Counted from the first letter of the stretch, positions 9,428 to 19,455 are shown. The stretch: DNA of 35,524 bases from Bacteroidales bacterium (GCA_017527945.1 JAFXPL010000130.1:1-35524), one strand, 5' to 3'. The notes: a model not told the origin generated them from the letters alone. Numbers and translations: made by a program.

Positions 9428-9634
9428 GCCTCGAAGAGGCAAAACGCACGAAGTGCAATTAACCCCACACAAGCCGAAAGCGCAGTGCGGGGCGCAAGAC
9501 AAACAACCCCGCAAGCCAAAGGCGCAGTGTGAGGCGCAAGACAAACAACCCACACAAGCCGAAGGCACAGTGCGGGACGCAACGACAAACAACCCCGCAA
9601 GCCAAAGGCGCCCTGTGGGACAAACAAACAACCG
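9428..9634. repeat. Composite triple-hairpin element, copy C, with four tandem 42-44 bp units
   Basis: Hairpins GCCTC-gaa-GAGGC (9428-9440) and GCAC-gaa-GTGC (9446-9456) are followed by CCCCACAC (9463-9470) facing GTGCGGGG (9485-9492). The third hairpin is then repeated in tandem: units begin near 9461, 9505, 9547 and 9591, each with CCC(C)-arm, an AAGCC-AAAGGC-type loop, a G-rich arm and a CAAACAA spacer. It fills the gap between panC and panD. Confidence 0.8.
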
Positions 9635-9638
9635 AAAA

Positions 9639-9983
9639 ATGAACATCGAAATCCTGAAATCGAAGATACACCGTGCCACCGTCACGGAAGCCAACCTGAA
9701 CTACGTGGGCAGCATCACTATCGACGAGGCGCTGATGGAAGCCGCCAATATGATCGAGAACGAGAAGGTGCAGGTGCTGAACGTCAACAACGGGGAACGC
9801 TTAGAGACCTACGTCATCAAGGGCGAGAAAAACTCCGGCGTGATCTGCCTCAACGGACCCGCCGCCCGCAAAGCCTCCCCCGGCGACACCGTCGTTATCA
9901 TCTCCTACGCCTCCATGGACTTCGAAGAGGCCAAGACCTTCAAGCCCACCATCGTATTCCCGAACGGAGAGAACAAACTTTAG
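9639..9983 (+). CDS. panD: Aspartate 1-decarboxylase
   Basis: This 114-residue pyruvoyl enzyme decarboxylates L-aspartate to beta-alanine for pantothenate synthesis. The protein is made as a proenzyme that cleaves itself at Gly24-Ser25, and the YVGSITID motif with S25 is present. Other family features are [16 protein letters not shown] opening (here [20 protein letters not shown]), [19 protein letters not shown] and VIISYASM. The start at 9639 gives the standard length; the frame stays open upstream to 9453 but only through the repeat. It follows panC, which uses its product. Confidence 0.96.
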   Translation: MNIEILKSKIHRATVTEANLNYVGSITIDEALMEAANMIENEKVQVLNVNNGERLETYVIKGEKNSGVICLNGPAARKASPGDTVVIISYASMDFEEAKTFKPTIVFPNGENKL

Positions 9984-10000
9984 CTGTTGGCTGTTAGCAC

Positions 10001-10072
10001 TATGACTTAGACTTAGACTATGACTTAGACTTAGACTATGACTTAGACTTAGACTATGACTTAGACTTAGAC
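10001..10072. repeat. 18-bp tandem repeat, four copies
   Basis: Four identical copies of TATGACTTAGACTTAGAC (10001-10018, 10019-10036, 10037-10054, 10055-10072) are followed by a degenerate partial copy to about 10080. The unit contains an internal 6-bp duplication (ACTTAG). It lies between panD and gpmA and is not in a gene. Confidence 0.95.
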
Positions 10073-10161
10073 TTAAACTAACATGCTGGCGTTTGACCGA
10101 TTACAAATCTCCAATCACTAACCGCAAGCTTCAATAACCAATAACCATTATAAAAGAAAGA

Positions 10162-10914
10162 ATGTACAAACTGATATTAATACGCCACGGACAGAGCGAA
10201 TGGAATCTGTCGAACCAGTTCACCGGATGGACCGACGTGGACCTCACCCCGCAGGGTGTCGAAGAGGCGAAGCAGGCAGGGCGCATCCTGCGCGACGAGC
10301 CCGGTCTTGACATCCGCTACACTTACACCTCCTACCTCAAACGCGCCATCAAGACGCTGAATTACGTGCTGGAGGAGATGGACCGGATGTGGCTGCCCGT
10401 CTATAAGACCTGGCGACTGAACGAGAAGCACTACGGCGCTCTTCAGGGACAGAACAAGAAGGAGGCAGTATCCGTGTACGGTGAGGAGCAGGTCAACAAG
10501 TGGCGGCGCAGCTACGACGTGCAGCCGGAACCGTTAGCCGACGACGACCCTCGCCACCCGAAGTTCGACATCCGCTATCAGGACATCAAGTTCAAGGCCG
10601 CCCGCCCCGCCACTGAATCCCTCATGGACGCCACCAAGCGCATCATCCCCCTCTGGAACGTCAACATCGTGGAATCGCTGCGCGAATACAAGCAGGTGCT
10701 GGTCGTGGCGCACGGCAACAGCATCCGCGGCATCATCAAGTTCATGAAAAACATGTCGAACGAGGAAATCGTGAAGCTCAACATCCCCACCGGAGTGCCC
10801 TTCCTGCTGGAACTCGACAGCGAAATGCAGGTCATCAGCGACCGCTACCTCGGCCTTTCCGAAGAGGAACTGAAAGCCAAGCAAGACGGCGTGGCCAACC
10901 AGACCAAGGCGTAA
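10162..10914 (+). CDS. gpmA: 2,3-bisphosphoglycerate-dependent phosphoglycerate mutase
   Basis: This 250-residue cytoplasmic glycolytic enzyme interconverts 3- and 2-phosphoglycerate through a phosphohistidine. The signature LIRHGQSEWN carries catalytic H9, and FTGWTDVDLTPQG, LNEKHYGALQGQNK and VVAHGNSIRG with the second active-site histidine all match the dPGM family. The length fits the E. coli enzyme (250). The start at 10162 places the catalytic strand at the expected position. No TAnnTTTG box is obvious in the 178 bp upstream, which hold the 18-bp tandem repeat. A strong hairpin terminator follows at 10954-10995. Confidence 0.96.
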   Translation: MYKLILIRHGQSEWNLSNQFTGWTDVDLTPQGVEEAKQAGRILRDEPGLDIRYTYTSYLKRAIKTLNYVLEEMDRMWLPVYKTWRLNEKHYGALQGQNKKEAVSVYGEEQVNKWRRSYDVQPEPLADDDPRHPKFDIRYQDIKFKAARPATESLMDATKRIIPLWNVNIVESLREYKQVLVVAHGNSIRGIIKFMKNMSNEEIVKLNIPTGVPFLLELDSEMQVISDRYLGLSEEELKAKQDGVANQTKA

Positions 10915-10953
10915 CAAATCGTCCCCTTCAGCATTTTCCTACATTTACATACC

Positions 10954-10995
10954 AAAAGGAACCCCGGACACTTTACCGCGTCCGGGGTTCCTTTT
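10954..10995. terminator. Bidirectional intrinsic terminator between gpmA and the M3 peptidase
   Basis: A perfect 16-bp stem (AAAAGGAACCCCGGAC at 10954-10969 with its complement at 10980-10995) encloses a 10-nt loop. Its arms end in A and T tracts, so it can act from both sides of this convergent gene pair. Confidence 0.9.
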
Positions 10996-11045
10996 TCATT
11001 TCCAAATCCCGCGCCACTCAGCGCAGGGTCCACTGAACAACAAGC

Positions 11046-13172
11046 CTATTTCAGCCCCCTGTTCTTCAGCAGCGGCTCGATGGACGGTTCCTGGCCGCGG
11101 AAGGCCATGTAGAGGTTCATCACATCGTCGGTATTGCCGCGTTCCAGAATGTTGGTGCGGAACGAAGTGGCTGTGGCCGGATCGAAGATGCCGTGGTCTT
11201 TGAAGCACTGGTAGGCATCGTTGTCGAGCAGTGCCGACCAGGTGTAGCTGTAGTAACCTGCCGCATAGCCGCCGGAGAAGACGTGTTGGAAGTAGGGGCT
11301 TCTGTAGCGGGAGATGATGGACGGAATCAGCCCGATCTTTGCCATCCGCTCGTTCTCGAAACCGGGCTGCGTGAAGTTCACGGGCTCCGTCACGGTGTGG
11401 TAGTCCATGTCGAGGATGGAGGCGGCAAGCAGCTCGGTGTTGACGAAGCCCTGGCCGTAGGTGGCGGCCGCCTCGATTTTCTGCACCAGCGCGTCGGGAA
11501 TCAGCTCGCCAGTCTGGTAGTGGTGGGCATAGACCTTCAGCACCTCCGGCTCGAAAGCGAAGTGCTCCATGAACTGCGAAGGCATCTCCACGAAGTCACG
11601 CGGTACGTTCGTGCCCGAGAGGCTGGGATAGTGGCAGCGCGACAGGATGCTGTGCAGCGCGTGACCGAACTCGTGGAACAGCGTCTGCGTCTCGTCGATG
11701 TTGAGCATCGAAGGCTTGTCGCCCACCGGCTTGGTGAAGTTGAAGACTAACGACACCACCGGGATGTGGTTGTTGCCGTCGCGGTCGTAGTACTGTTCGC
11801 GGAAGTTGGTCATCCAGGCGCCACTGCGTTTGCTCTCGCGCGGGAAAAAGTCCATATAGACCACCGCGATGACTTCGTTGTTGTCAATCACCTCATACAC
11901 CTTGACGTCCTTGTGATAGACCGGAATCTCAGGATTCTCGCGGAACGTAAGCCCGTAGAGCCGCTCGCAGACATAGAACAGCCCCTTGCGGGCGGAGTCG
12001 AGGGCGAGGTAGGGACGGATATCCTCGTCGTTGAGGTCGTATTTCTCCTTACGCAGCTTCTCGGCATAGTAGCGCCAGTCGTATGGCTGCAGCGCGCCGG
12101 AAACGCCGTCCTTGTTCATCATCTTCTGATAGAGGGCGGCCTCCTCCTTGGCCTTGGCGAGGGCGGGCGTCCACACTTTCATCAGCAGGTCATAGACGTT
12201 CTTGTCGTTCTTGGCCATGCACTCGTCCAAAACGTAATTGGCGTAGTTGTCGAAGCCGAGGATTTTCGCTTTCTCCAAGCGCAAGTTGGCAATCTCATTG
12301 ATGATCTCCGCATTGCCGTACTCCCCATCGAGGCAACGGGTGGAATAGGCGGTCCAGAGTTCCTTGCGCAGCTCGCGATTCTGGCAATTCTGGAGGAACG
12401 GTTCCATGGAGGGCACATGCACGGTGAAGGCGTACTTTCCTTTGGCATCCTTCATGCCGTCGGCCGTCTCCTTGGCAGTGGCCAATTGACTTTCCGTCAG
12501 CCCTTTGAGGTCCTCTTCGTTGTCAACAAAGAGCGTGTAGGAGTTGGTGGCTCCGAGCACGTTGTTGCCGAACTTGAGGGTGAGCGCGGAGAGTTTCTCG
12601 TTGATTTCGCGATAGCGGGCTTGCTTGTCGGCGGGCACGTTCGCGCCGCCGTGCACGAAGCCTTTGTAGGTCACCTCCAAGAGCCGCTTCTGCTCGTCGT
12701 TGAGATTTTCCTTGTCACGGTTCTCATACACCGTCTTGATACGCTGGAACAACTTGTCGTTCAGCATAATGTCATCCTCGTGGCGCGTAAGCATCGGGAT
12801 GATGGTGTCGGAAAGTTCCTCCATCTCCGGGCTGTTCATGCACTCGGCGAGGTTGAGGAAGACGGCCGACACTTTCGTCAGCAACTCGCCGCTGTATTCG
12901 TACGGAATCAACGTGTTGCCGAAGGTAGGCTCCTCGGAGTTGTCGCAGATGGCCTGGATGTTCTCCTTCTGCTGCCGGATGCCCTCCTCGACGGCCGGCA
13001 GATAATCGGTGGTTTTAATCTGGTCGAAGGGCGGCACACCGTAAGGGGTGTTCCACTCTTTCATGAAGGGATTGTCGGCCAATTCGGGGCTCTCAGCCTG
13101 TTTCTTCTTGCACGCGCCGCCGAGAATGACGGTCGCCAAAGCCAAGGTCATGATGGGAAATTTAGGGTTCAT
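11046..13172 (-). CDS. M3-family metallopeptidase (Dcp-like), lipoprotein
   Basis: This 708-residue zinc peptidase resembles peptidyl-dipeptidase Dcp, which removes dipeptides from peptide C-termini. The zinc motif is HEFGH at residues 500-504, with a third ligand E529 in DFVEMPSQ, 25 residues later, as in family M3. GTNVPRDFVEMPSQ and YAAGYYSYTWS near the C-terminus also match Dcp. The start at 13172 (MNPKFPIM) begins a lipoprotein signal ending GGAC, with C21 as the probable lipidated cysteine, which suggests envelope anchoring. An earlier ATG at 13208 would lie almost on the transcription start predicted from the box at 13217-13224. It ends at the shared terminator with gpmA. Confidence 0.92.
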   Translation of the reverse strand: MNPKFPIMTLALATVILGGACKKKQAESPELADNPFMKEWNTPYGVPPFDQIKTTDYLPAVEEGIRQQKENIQAICDNSEEPTFGNTLIPYEYSGELLTKVSAVFLNLAECMNSPEMEELSDTIIPMLTRHEDDIMLNDKLFQRIKTVYENRDKENLNDEQKRLLEVTYKGFVHGGANVPADKQARYREINEKLSALTLKFGNNVLGATNSYTLFVDNEEDLKGLTESQLATAKETADGMKDAKGKYAFTVHVPSMEPFLQNCQNRELRKELWTAYSTRCLDGEYGNAEIINEIANLRLEKAKILGFDNYANYVLDECMAKNDKNVYDLLMKVWTPALAKAKEEAALYQKMMNKDGVSGALQPYDWRYYAEKLRKEKYDLNDEDIRPYLALDSARKGLFYVCERLYGLTFRENPEIPVYHKDVKVYEVIDNNEVIAVVYMDFFPRESKRSGAWMTNFREQYYDRDGNNHIPVVSLVFNFTKPVGDKPSMLNIDETQTLFHEFGHALHSILSRCHYPSLSGTNVPRDFVEMPSQFMEHFAFEPEVLKVYAHHYQTGELIPDALVQKIEAAATYGQGFVNTELLAASILDMDYHTVTEPVNFTQPGFENERMAKIGLIPSIISRYRSPYFQHVFSGGYAAGYYSYTWSALLDNDAYQCFKDHGIFDPATATSFRTNILERGNTDDVMNLYMAFRGQEPSIEPLLKNRGLK

Positions 13173-13216
13173 AATATGGAATTTGTTTGTAATTTTTTCC
13201 TCGTTCAAACAGTTTG

Positions 13217-13224
13217 CAAAAATA
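13217..13224 (-). promoter_or_regulatory. Bacteroidota -7 promoter box for the M3 peptidase
   Basis: Minus-strand TATTTTTG matches TAnnTTTG, 45 bp before the start at 13172. It sits only 20 bp past the stop of the upstream surface-protein gene, with no terminator seen between. Confidence 0.65.
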
Positions 13225-13244
13225 GCTTTTTTTTGAATGTATTC

Positions 13245-16200
13245 CTACTTCTTGATGACCCCCCTTGCGAAAACACCTCTGTCCGAAATAATCCTTACAA
13301 AATAGACACCGCTGGAGAGCATCGAGACATCCGTACGGGTCGGGTTGCCTTGAAAGCCAGTTGTCTGGACAACCTTCCCGTAAACATCACAGACTTCGAT
13401 CCGCTGAACGGCAACGTTGTCATCGCTGAAGCGGATGTCTATGTACTCTCGCGCAGGGTTTGGATAGAGGCGGACGAAGTCATCAAAGTTGCCATACCCC
13501 CCGATGCCGACCCCGCTTCCGTCCGTCAGACGCAGCTGCACGTCATCCACATACAGCGTCGAAGCCGTTGCCGTGCTGCATCGGAGAACGATGGTTTTTC
13601 CGGAACCCGTATAGTTGCTTAGCGGCACGGTATATTCTTGGTGGATAGCGCTCACAACATCCACTGTCCCCACTGCCGTGAACGAACTCTCGTCCTCAAG
13701 GTCTTCTAAAACGCCCACTTCGACGGTGCTGCCCGCAGAAGCAGTGATGGCGATGGCTTTCGCATAAAAGGAGACCGTGACAGTGTTGGCGGGAATGCTG
13801 TCGTCAAGCCTGGGCAGCACAGCGGCACACACAGGTTTGAACCTGAGAGCGTTGCTCCCAGAATGTGAGTGAGTCGAAATGACAGAGGGGAAATTCGAGC
13901 CTGAGAATCGCCACCAGCAGAGGGGGAGGTGCGTATCTTCCGAGAGGTCGTCCTCGAAGTCCCAGATGCGCGGCAGCGAACGAATGCGCCCGCAGTCTGT
14001 GGTGAACAGCAACGTGTCCGACGGTTCCTCGGCATTGCAGGTCCTTGTCACGAAAAGTTCGTAAAAGGTAGAAGGCGACAGCCCCGGCAGAGTCGGATTG
14101 TCGCCAGTGAGCAAAGCCGTCTGCCACTCGTCACCGTCCACGGGACGATAGTGGACCACGAGGGTGTCATCGGTTTCGGCACCCGTGACGGCCAGCGTGA
14201 CGGCGACATCTGACAAGTTGAAGATATGAATGGAATCAAACGGTTGACATCCAGTGGTAAACAAGAGGGTGCCGGACGGTGTGCTTTCATCGCAGCTGTG
14301 GGTCAGGAACACCTCGTATGGCGTGTCAGGCGAAAGCCCGTCAAGCAGGAAGGAAGGACTCGTCGCGGAGAACGACTGCTCCATCCAGGTTCCGCCGCCT
14401 GACGCACGGTAATGCACGATATAGTCAGGATAGTAGCTGTCGAATCCCGTCCAGTGGAGGCGCGCTGAATGGCTCGTCACTTCGCTTGCCGCAAGGTTTT
14501 CCGGGAGATGGCACACCGGGATATAATCCAACGTCAAGTCGTCAATATAGATGTCACCGCTGTTCGGTGTCGTCACGTCCTTGATACAAATGTACTTCCC
14601 GTTGCCCGTGTAGGAGGAAAGATGCAGGTCGAAATATTGGTAGTCGTATTGGAAGTTGTCAATGCTCTGCACAGGAGTATAGGTCATGGGGTCGTAAGGG
14701 TTGCTCATCACGCCGACTTCAATCTCCAGTTCGGGGTTGCTCCAGTAGTCAGAACTTCCTTTCCTCGCATAGAAAGACAGCCTCAGATCCCGGGCCGCTA
14801 TCGTGTCGTTCAGCGCGGGCAGTATCACATAGGTTCCGCTGGACCTGAAGAAGTTGAACGATGCCCCGCTGTTGTGGGCGTAGTTTGCATCGGGCCAGAT
14901 GCGCGGGAAACCGTTGTCGTTGGCAGAACGTATTTTCCGCCAGCATTCCGGCATTCGGAGCGAGTCGTCATACTCCTCGAAATCCCAGAATTGCGGCATG
15001 GAATCCATGTAGCCGCAAACCGTGGCGGCTACGACGGTGTCTGTCGGGAAGCAGGGGTTGCAGAGCGCCTCCAACACGAATTGATAGACCGTGTTAGACT
15101 GGAGGCCAGCGGCGGTGTAGGTGCCGGAAGCCAGAAATCCCGTTGTGTCTGCGAACCACTCCTCGCCATTGGCGGATTTATAGTGGATGACATACCGCGC
15201 AGAATCCACATCATGGTCCCAGTTGAGTTCAATGGAACTCGTGGTGGAGTGAGTGGCCGCCAAGTTGGAGGGCCTGGGGCAAGAAGGGGCCGGATAGAGG
15301 ATCATGTCGTCGATGAGAATCAAGGTGAAAAAGTCCATGGGATACCCGGGGATGACGTTAAGGGCCAGGCAGGTGCCGTTCCCCGTGTAGGAGCCCAGCG
15401 GGATATCCACCAGTTTGTAGTTGGCGTTCAGCGGGGGAAGCGTGTCTATCACCTCGAAAGTACTCGTGTCCGAGGGGTCGGTCAAAGCCCCGAGCAAGAT
15501 GGTGGGCGGGGTGGCCGAAGCATTGACGGTGCCTTTGATGTAGAATGAGAGCTGGAGCTCGCGCAGAGGCCAGGCGAGCGTGTCAACGGGCGGGAGGATG
15601 CCGAAGCGGGAGGCCTGGCAGTATAGACGCAGTGCGTGCGACCCGGAGAGGGCTTGGCCGGCGGTGTTGTAAACGTAAGGATAGGTGTTGTCGGCACGGC
15701 TCCAGCAGGCGGGCAGCGGGGCGCTGGCCGTGCCGGACGTGTTGTTCGTCTCGAAGTCCCAACGGACGGGCATCTCGCTGATCAGGTCGCACGCCGTGCT
15801 GAAGGTCATGACGGAGGTCAGCGAGTCGGGAGCGCAACCGGCAGCGAAACGGCACTCGTAGCGCGAGGAGTGGTCCAGCCCCGCCAAAGTGTATTGCGGA
15901 CCGCTCAAGGAGACCGTTTGTGTCTCCCACTGTTCATCTCCCTCTTTCCGATAGTAGAAGGTGTGTTGCGGGTTCTCCTGTCGGTAACCTAACCAGCGGA
16001 TGACCGCCGAATTGGGCGTGATGTCGCTGACGGTGACCTCGTTGATGCGCGGGCAGGCGGGGACCGTGTCGAGAACAACGTCGTCAATGAAGCGGAAAGT
16101 GTTCGTCTCCCCGACAAACCGCAAGGCGACAAATGTTCCGTTTCCGCCATACGCATCCAACGGAAGGGTGAACAACCTGTAGTCTGACTGGACTTGCGTA

Positions 16201-18203
16201 ACCGTGTTGACGGGTTGGAAGGAGGCCGTGTCATCAGGGGATGTCATCACACCGACCGTGAACGCTGTCGGATGGGTGCTGTTGGATGAACGCGCATAAA
16301 AAGAAAGCTGTAATTTATTGATTTCAAGCACCGTAGTGTCTATTTCGGGCAAAACAAGGAACTGCCGGCCAGCGGCGCTGAAACGCAGGTGGCGTGAACC
16401 GGAATGGGCATACGACGGTTCCTCAATCACCCATGCCGCATCGGGATTGTAAACGGTCCAGCAGGCCGGCTGCGGACGGTTGGGCGTGCCGCCAATGTTG
16501 TTCGTCTCGAAATCCCACGACGCGGGCACCGCGCCGATCGTTCCGCACGCCGTGTTGAACGTGACCGTCTCAGAGACCTTTGAAGTGTCGCAGCCCGCCA
16601 CCACTCGCACGCTGTATTGGGAAAGGGGCTGCAGGTCCGTGAGCGTGTACTGCGATGAATCCGCCACGAAGGACAGCGATTCCCAGGCCGTGTCGGATTG
16701 CCTCTTGTATTGCACGGCGAAGTCAGGATGCTGCGCGTTGTAGCCCGACCAAGACAGATCCGCCGAAGTCAGCGTGACGTTGTCCACTTGCAAGATGCAG
16801 GGCCGCGGGCAGGCGGAGATGGTGTCAATGGACATATCGTCAATATGGATTTCAACGGTTCCGTCGCTTCGGATGGCAATATGGCGACCTGAGCCTGCAT
16901 AGCCCGACAGCGGAATCTCGAACGCGGACCAGCTGCTCGGAACGTGTGTGATGGATTCTATGGGGACAAAGGAGCTGGAGTCTGCCGGATCTTCCATGAC
17001 ACCGACTTCGACAAGGCCGTATTCCGGTGCCTGGTAACCGCTGCTACGCATTCGGAACGAAACTTGCAAGTCGGCGAGATGATGCGCTGAGGTGTTCACG
17101 GGCGGAAGAATGACCCATGTGGAGAATTGTTGGTAGTCGCTCAGGGCGAGGAAATGCTCCGTGTATTGTTGAATATGAATGGTTGCGGGATTCCGGCCGA
17201 TTTGCATCCAGCAGTCCGGGAGGACAGGCGTGGAGTAAAGCGTGCTGCTGTCCGTCCCGAAATCACACGCCCAGGGCAGCGAGTCGATGCCCGCGCAGTA
17301 GGTGCTGACCGACAGCATGGGAGATGCCAAGCTGGTGTCACAGTCGGGGATAAGGCAAAACTCATACAATGTGTGGGGTGACAGCCCGGTTACAGGTAAC
17401 GAGAGGTCTTGCGGGGCTGCGGGAACGCTTGTCCACACGCTGTCACCGGTTTGCCTATATCGAAGGTGACATCCGTCCGGAAGGCTGACACTGTTCTCCC
17501 AATGCAGCACCAGGGAAGTGTCGGTCAGCTGAGTGGCATACAGATTGTACGGGGGCAGGCAGTCCGTCAACGGGTATAGGTTTATGTCGCTCAACCGGGC
17601 TCCGCATAGCCAATTACTGTGGGAATCCGTTATCTTGAGTGCCACCCTGTTGCCCTGTCCCTGGTAACCGGCAAGCGAGACCCAATACGGCTGGGCGGTG
17701 TTAGGGATGTGGTGGAGGGTCTTCAACGGCACGAAGGACGCAAGGTCGCAGGTGTCTTCCCAAATGCCAACCTCAATGGTGGGGGTGTAGAGCGCATACC
17801 CGGATCGAGAGGCCGAGAACGAAAGGCAAAGCTGGCCGACATGCAGCACAGCGGTGTCGATGGGGGGCAGTGCAATCATGCTGAACGCGTCTGGGAAGGT
17901 CAGGTAGTCATGCGGTCTGACGCCCCAGACGTTACTGCCGTAGTAGCGATACGGCAGATAGGCGGTGCTCGCGGTGTCTGTATTCCGTACTATCCAGCAG
18001 GCGGGCAGGCGGAGGAGATTCTCGGAAGTGTCAACCTCAACTGTCAGCGGGACTGCCGCGACAAGGCAACTGTCGTTCTGCGCTTCACCGCACAAAGCGG
18101 AAAACAGCATGGTCACGAAAAGAAGAAAAGAAAAACGTCCACCATGCGAGAAATTCCTTCCGTTTGCGGTATTCGGGATATAGAAGCCTTCGTTTTTTTT
18201 CAT
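13245..18203 (-). CDS. Large modular surface protein with FN3 domains and type IX secretion sorting domain
   Basis: This 1652-residue protein is probably exported by the Por/type IX system and attached to the cell surface. A long N-region precedes the hydrophobic core SFLLFVTMLFSALCGEAQ, a signal peptide. The body alternates about six lectin-like modules (each with a CW, an LP-IDT or similar, LxLSFYA, a GxGxxVAL and an IDD signature, resembling the cleaved-adhesin / MAM-like fold) with about six fibronectin type III domains (two in a row near the end). The last ~80 residues are a sorting domain: LYPNPAREYIDIRF, YGKVVQTT, DVSMLSSGVYFVRI and a terminal KK. The start at 18203 is chosen because a promoter box lies at 18234-18241, downstream of an earlier in-frame ATG at 18290. 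Adhesion is inferred from architecture; no catalytic domain was recognised. Confidence 0.88.
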   Translation of the reverse strand: MKKNEGFYIPNTANGRNFSHGGRFSFLLFVTMLFSALCGEAQNDSCLVAAVPLTVEVDTSENLLRLPACWIVRNTDTASTAYLPYRYYGSNVWGVRPHDYLTFPDAFSMIALPPIDTAVLHVGQLCLSFSASRSGYALYTPTIEVGIWEDTCDLASFVPLKTLHHIPNTAQPYWVSLAGYQGQGNRVALKITDSHSNWLCGARLSDINLYPLTDCLPPYNLYATQLTDTSLVLHWENSVSLPDGCHLRYRQTGDSVWTSVPAAPQDLSLPVTGLSPHTLYEFCLIPDCDTSLASPMLSVSTYCAGIDSLPWACDFGTDSSTLYSTPVLPDCWMQIGRNPATIHIQQYTEHFLALSDYQQFSTWVILPPVNTSAHHLADLQVSFRMRSSGYQAPEYGLVEVGVMEDPADSSSFVPIESITHVPSSWSAFEIPLSGYAGSGRHIAIRSDGTVEIHIDDMSIDTISACPRPCILQVDNVTLTSADLSWSGYNAQHPDFAVQYKRQSDTAWESLSFVADSSQYTLTDLQPLSQYSVRVVAGCDTSKVSETVTFNTACGTIGAVPASWDFETNNIGGTPNRPQPACWTVYNPDAAWVIEEPSYAHSGSRHLRFSAAGRQFLVLPEIDTTVLEINKLQLSFYARSSNSTHPTAFTVGVMTSPDDTASFQPVNTVTQVQSDYRLFTLPLDAYGGNGTFVALRFVGETNTFRFIDDVVLDTVPACPRINEVTVSDITPNSAVIRWLGYRQENPQHTFYYRKEGDEQWETQTVSLSGPQYTLAGLDHSSRYECRFAAGCAPDSLTSVMTFSTACDLISEMPVRWDFETNNTSGTASAPLPACWSRADNTYPYVYNTAGQALSGSHALRLYCQASRFGILPPVDTLAWPLRELQLSFYIKGTVNASATPPTILLGALTDPSDTSTFEVIDTLPPLNANYKLVDIPLGSYTGNGTCLALNVIPGYPMDFFTLILIDDMILYPAPSCPRPSNLAATHSTTSSIELNWDHDVDSARYVIHYKSANGEEWFADTTGFLASGTYTAAGLQSNTVYQFVLEALCNPCFPTDTVVAATVCGYMDSMPQFWDFEEYDDSLRMPECWRKIRSANDNGFPRIWPDANYAHNSGASFNFFRSSGTYVILPALNDTIAARDLRLSFYARKGSSDYWSNPELEIEVGVMSNPYDPMTYTPVQSIDNFQYDYQYFDLHLSSYTGNGKYICIKDVTTPNSGDIYIDDLTLDYIPVCHLPENLAASEVTSHSARLHWTGFDSYYPDYIVHYRASGGGTWMEQSFSATSPSFLLDGLSPDTPYEVFLTHSCDESTPSGTLLFTTGCQPFDSIHIFNLSDVAVTLAVTGAETDDTLVVHYRPVDGDEWQTALLTGDNPTLPGLSPSTFYELFVTRTCNAEEPSDTLLFTTDCGRIRSLPRIWDFEDDLSEDTHLPLCWWRFSGSNFPSVISTHSHSGSNALRFKPVCAAVLPRLDDSIPANTVTVSFYAKAIAITASAGSTVEVGVLEDLEDESSFTAVGTVDVVSAIHQEYTVPLSNYTGSGKTIVLRCSTATASTLYVDDVQLRLTDGSGVGIGGYGNFDDFVRLYPNPAREYIDIRFSDDNVAVQRIEVCDVYGKVVQTTGFQGNPTRTDVSMLSSGVYFVRIISDRGVFARGVIKK

Positions 18204-18233
18204 AGCAAACTGTCTTTTTTCAGATTCATCCCG

Positions 18234-18241
18234 CAAAAATA
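18234..18241 (-). promoter_or_regulatory. Bacteroidota -7 promoter box for the surface protein
   Basis: Minus-strand TATTTTTG matches TAnnTTTG, 31 bp before the ATG at 18203. Confidence 0.7.
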
Positions 18242-18479
18242 GTAATTTTTCGGAAAGACGCACCTGGAAAATGCCTAAGTCCAAGTTCATTGGTCATCGC
18301 TTGTTTTCGCAACCCTGACAATTCATCACAAACAGCGGCAGACACAGCGAAACCTTACGAAGTTTGAAAATATAATTAACAATAAATTCTTAAAATTATT
18401 ACACATATAAACACTAATGCATTGATATTCAGTAAAATAAAAATTTCCAGAAAACATCAATAGCGATTGATTTTTATTG

Positions 18480-18487
18480 TATCTTTG
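18480..18487 (+). promoter_or_regulatory. Bacteroidota -7 promoter box for the coiled-coil nuclease-like gene
   Basis: TATCTTTG, followed by CGGCGCG, matches TAnnTTTG, 30 bp before the ATG at 18517. Confidence 0.7.
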
Positions 18488-18516
18488 CGGCGCGTTTTTA
18501 ATATACATCAAAGACT

Positions 18517-19377
18517 ATGCAAAACGAAGTAGCACGTAAGGATTTTGACATGCCACAATTAAGGCAGATGGTGTTGAAGAACACCGAGAGAATTGACAGA
18601 AACGAACTGATGATCAATCAGATGCGTATGGAAAACATGGAGTTTGCACGCAAAGCCGCCGAGCGCGACGAATGGCTGGAGAACTCCCGGAAGGAGCACG
18701 ACCGCTGGGCCCGCCACATGAGGGAGACCTTGGACGAAATCGCGCAAATCACCAAGCAATCGCAGATTGAGCAAGAGAAGAGAGAACGGGCGAGAGAGCA
18801 GGAAAGGCAACTGCGAGAACGGGAAAGGGAGCAGGAAAGACAAGAACGGGACCGAGAGCAGGAAAAGCGGAAGCGCGAACTAGATGCTTTGTTCGCGGAG
18901 ACCGACCGACAGCTGAAAGAGACCTCCTTGGAAGTGAAACGGCTCTCCCGTCAACTCAGCGGCACCACAGGACATATCGTGGAAGGTCTGGTCAGTTCCT
19001 CGACAGAGAGAATTTTCCAGAAGGCTGGACTCGAACTGCACAACAGCGGCAGAAATCTGAAAAGGAGCATTCCGTCTGAAAAAATCGCGATGGAAGTGGA
19101 CGTCCTGCTCAGCAACGAAGAAATGGCGATACCCGTCGAGGTCAAGGCCAACTGCACGGAAGCCAACGTGAAAAGATTCCTGCACCAAATGGGCCATTTC
19201 CGGCGGCTCTTCCCCGAATACGACGGCAAAGAGGTGTATGCCGCCATGGCCGCCATCAACTACGAAAAAGGGGCCGCAGAACTCGCCCACAAAGAGAAGC
19301 TCCTCGTCATCCGTGTCAACAGCGACGACATTTTCTCCATCGACTCCTTCGAAAGGGAAGACCTGCGGAAATTCTGA
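18517..19377 (+). CDS. Coiled-coil protein with PD-(D/E)XK nuclease-like core (DUF3782-like)
   Basis: This 286-residue protein has no signal peptide. Residues about 30-140 are strongly charged; a run of E, R, Q and K from about 85 to 128 predicts a long coiled coil. The C-terminal part has a PD-(D/E)XK-type arrangement: D195 in MEVDVLL, then 12 residues to E208-V-K210 in PVEVKAN, followed by a helix with QMGHFRRLFPEY and a last strand LLVIRV. This layout resembles DUF3782-type proteins, whose function is not established. Possession of the core suggests a nuclease or nuclease-derived fold, but activity is unproven. It has its own promoter and no obvious partner gene; hisS follows with a separate promoter. 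Confidence 0.75.
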   Translation: MQNEVARKDFDMPQLRQMVLKNTERIDRNELMINQMRMENMEFARKAAERDEWLENSRKEHDRWARHMRETLDEIAQITKQSQIEQEKRERAREQERQLREREREQERQERDREQEKRKRELDALFAETDRQLKETSLEVKRLSRQLSGTTGHIVEGLVSSSTERIFQKAGLELHNSGRNLKRSIPSEKIAMEVDVLLSNEEMAIPVEVKANCTEANVKRFLHQMGHFRRLFPEYDGKEVYAAMAAINYEKGAAELAHKEKLLVIRVNSDDIFSIDSFEREDLRKF

Positions 19378-19455
19378 GACCTGAAAAAGACAGGGCACGC
19401 TGACTCGACCGCATGCATAGTGCAATCCACATGGCGGGTGAATCAACTATTTTTG

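Larger units (their letters stand above)
18204..18516. other. Divergent intergenic region, no gene seen
   Basis: This 313-bp gap separates two divergent genes. It holds promoter boxes facing each way (18234-18241 and 18480-18487). The middle (about 18360-18470) is very AT-rich, unlike its neighbours. A 61-codon minus-strand frame there has no recognisable similarity and is not called. Confidence 0.6.
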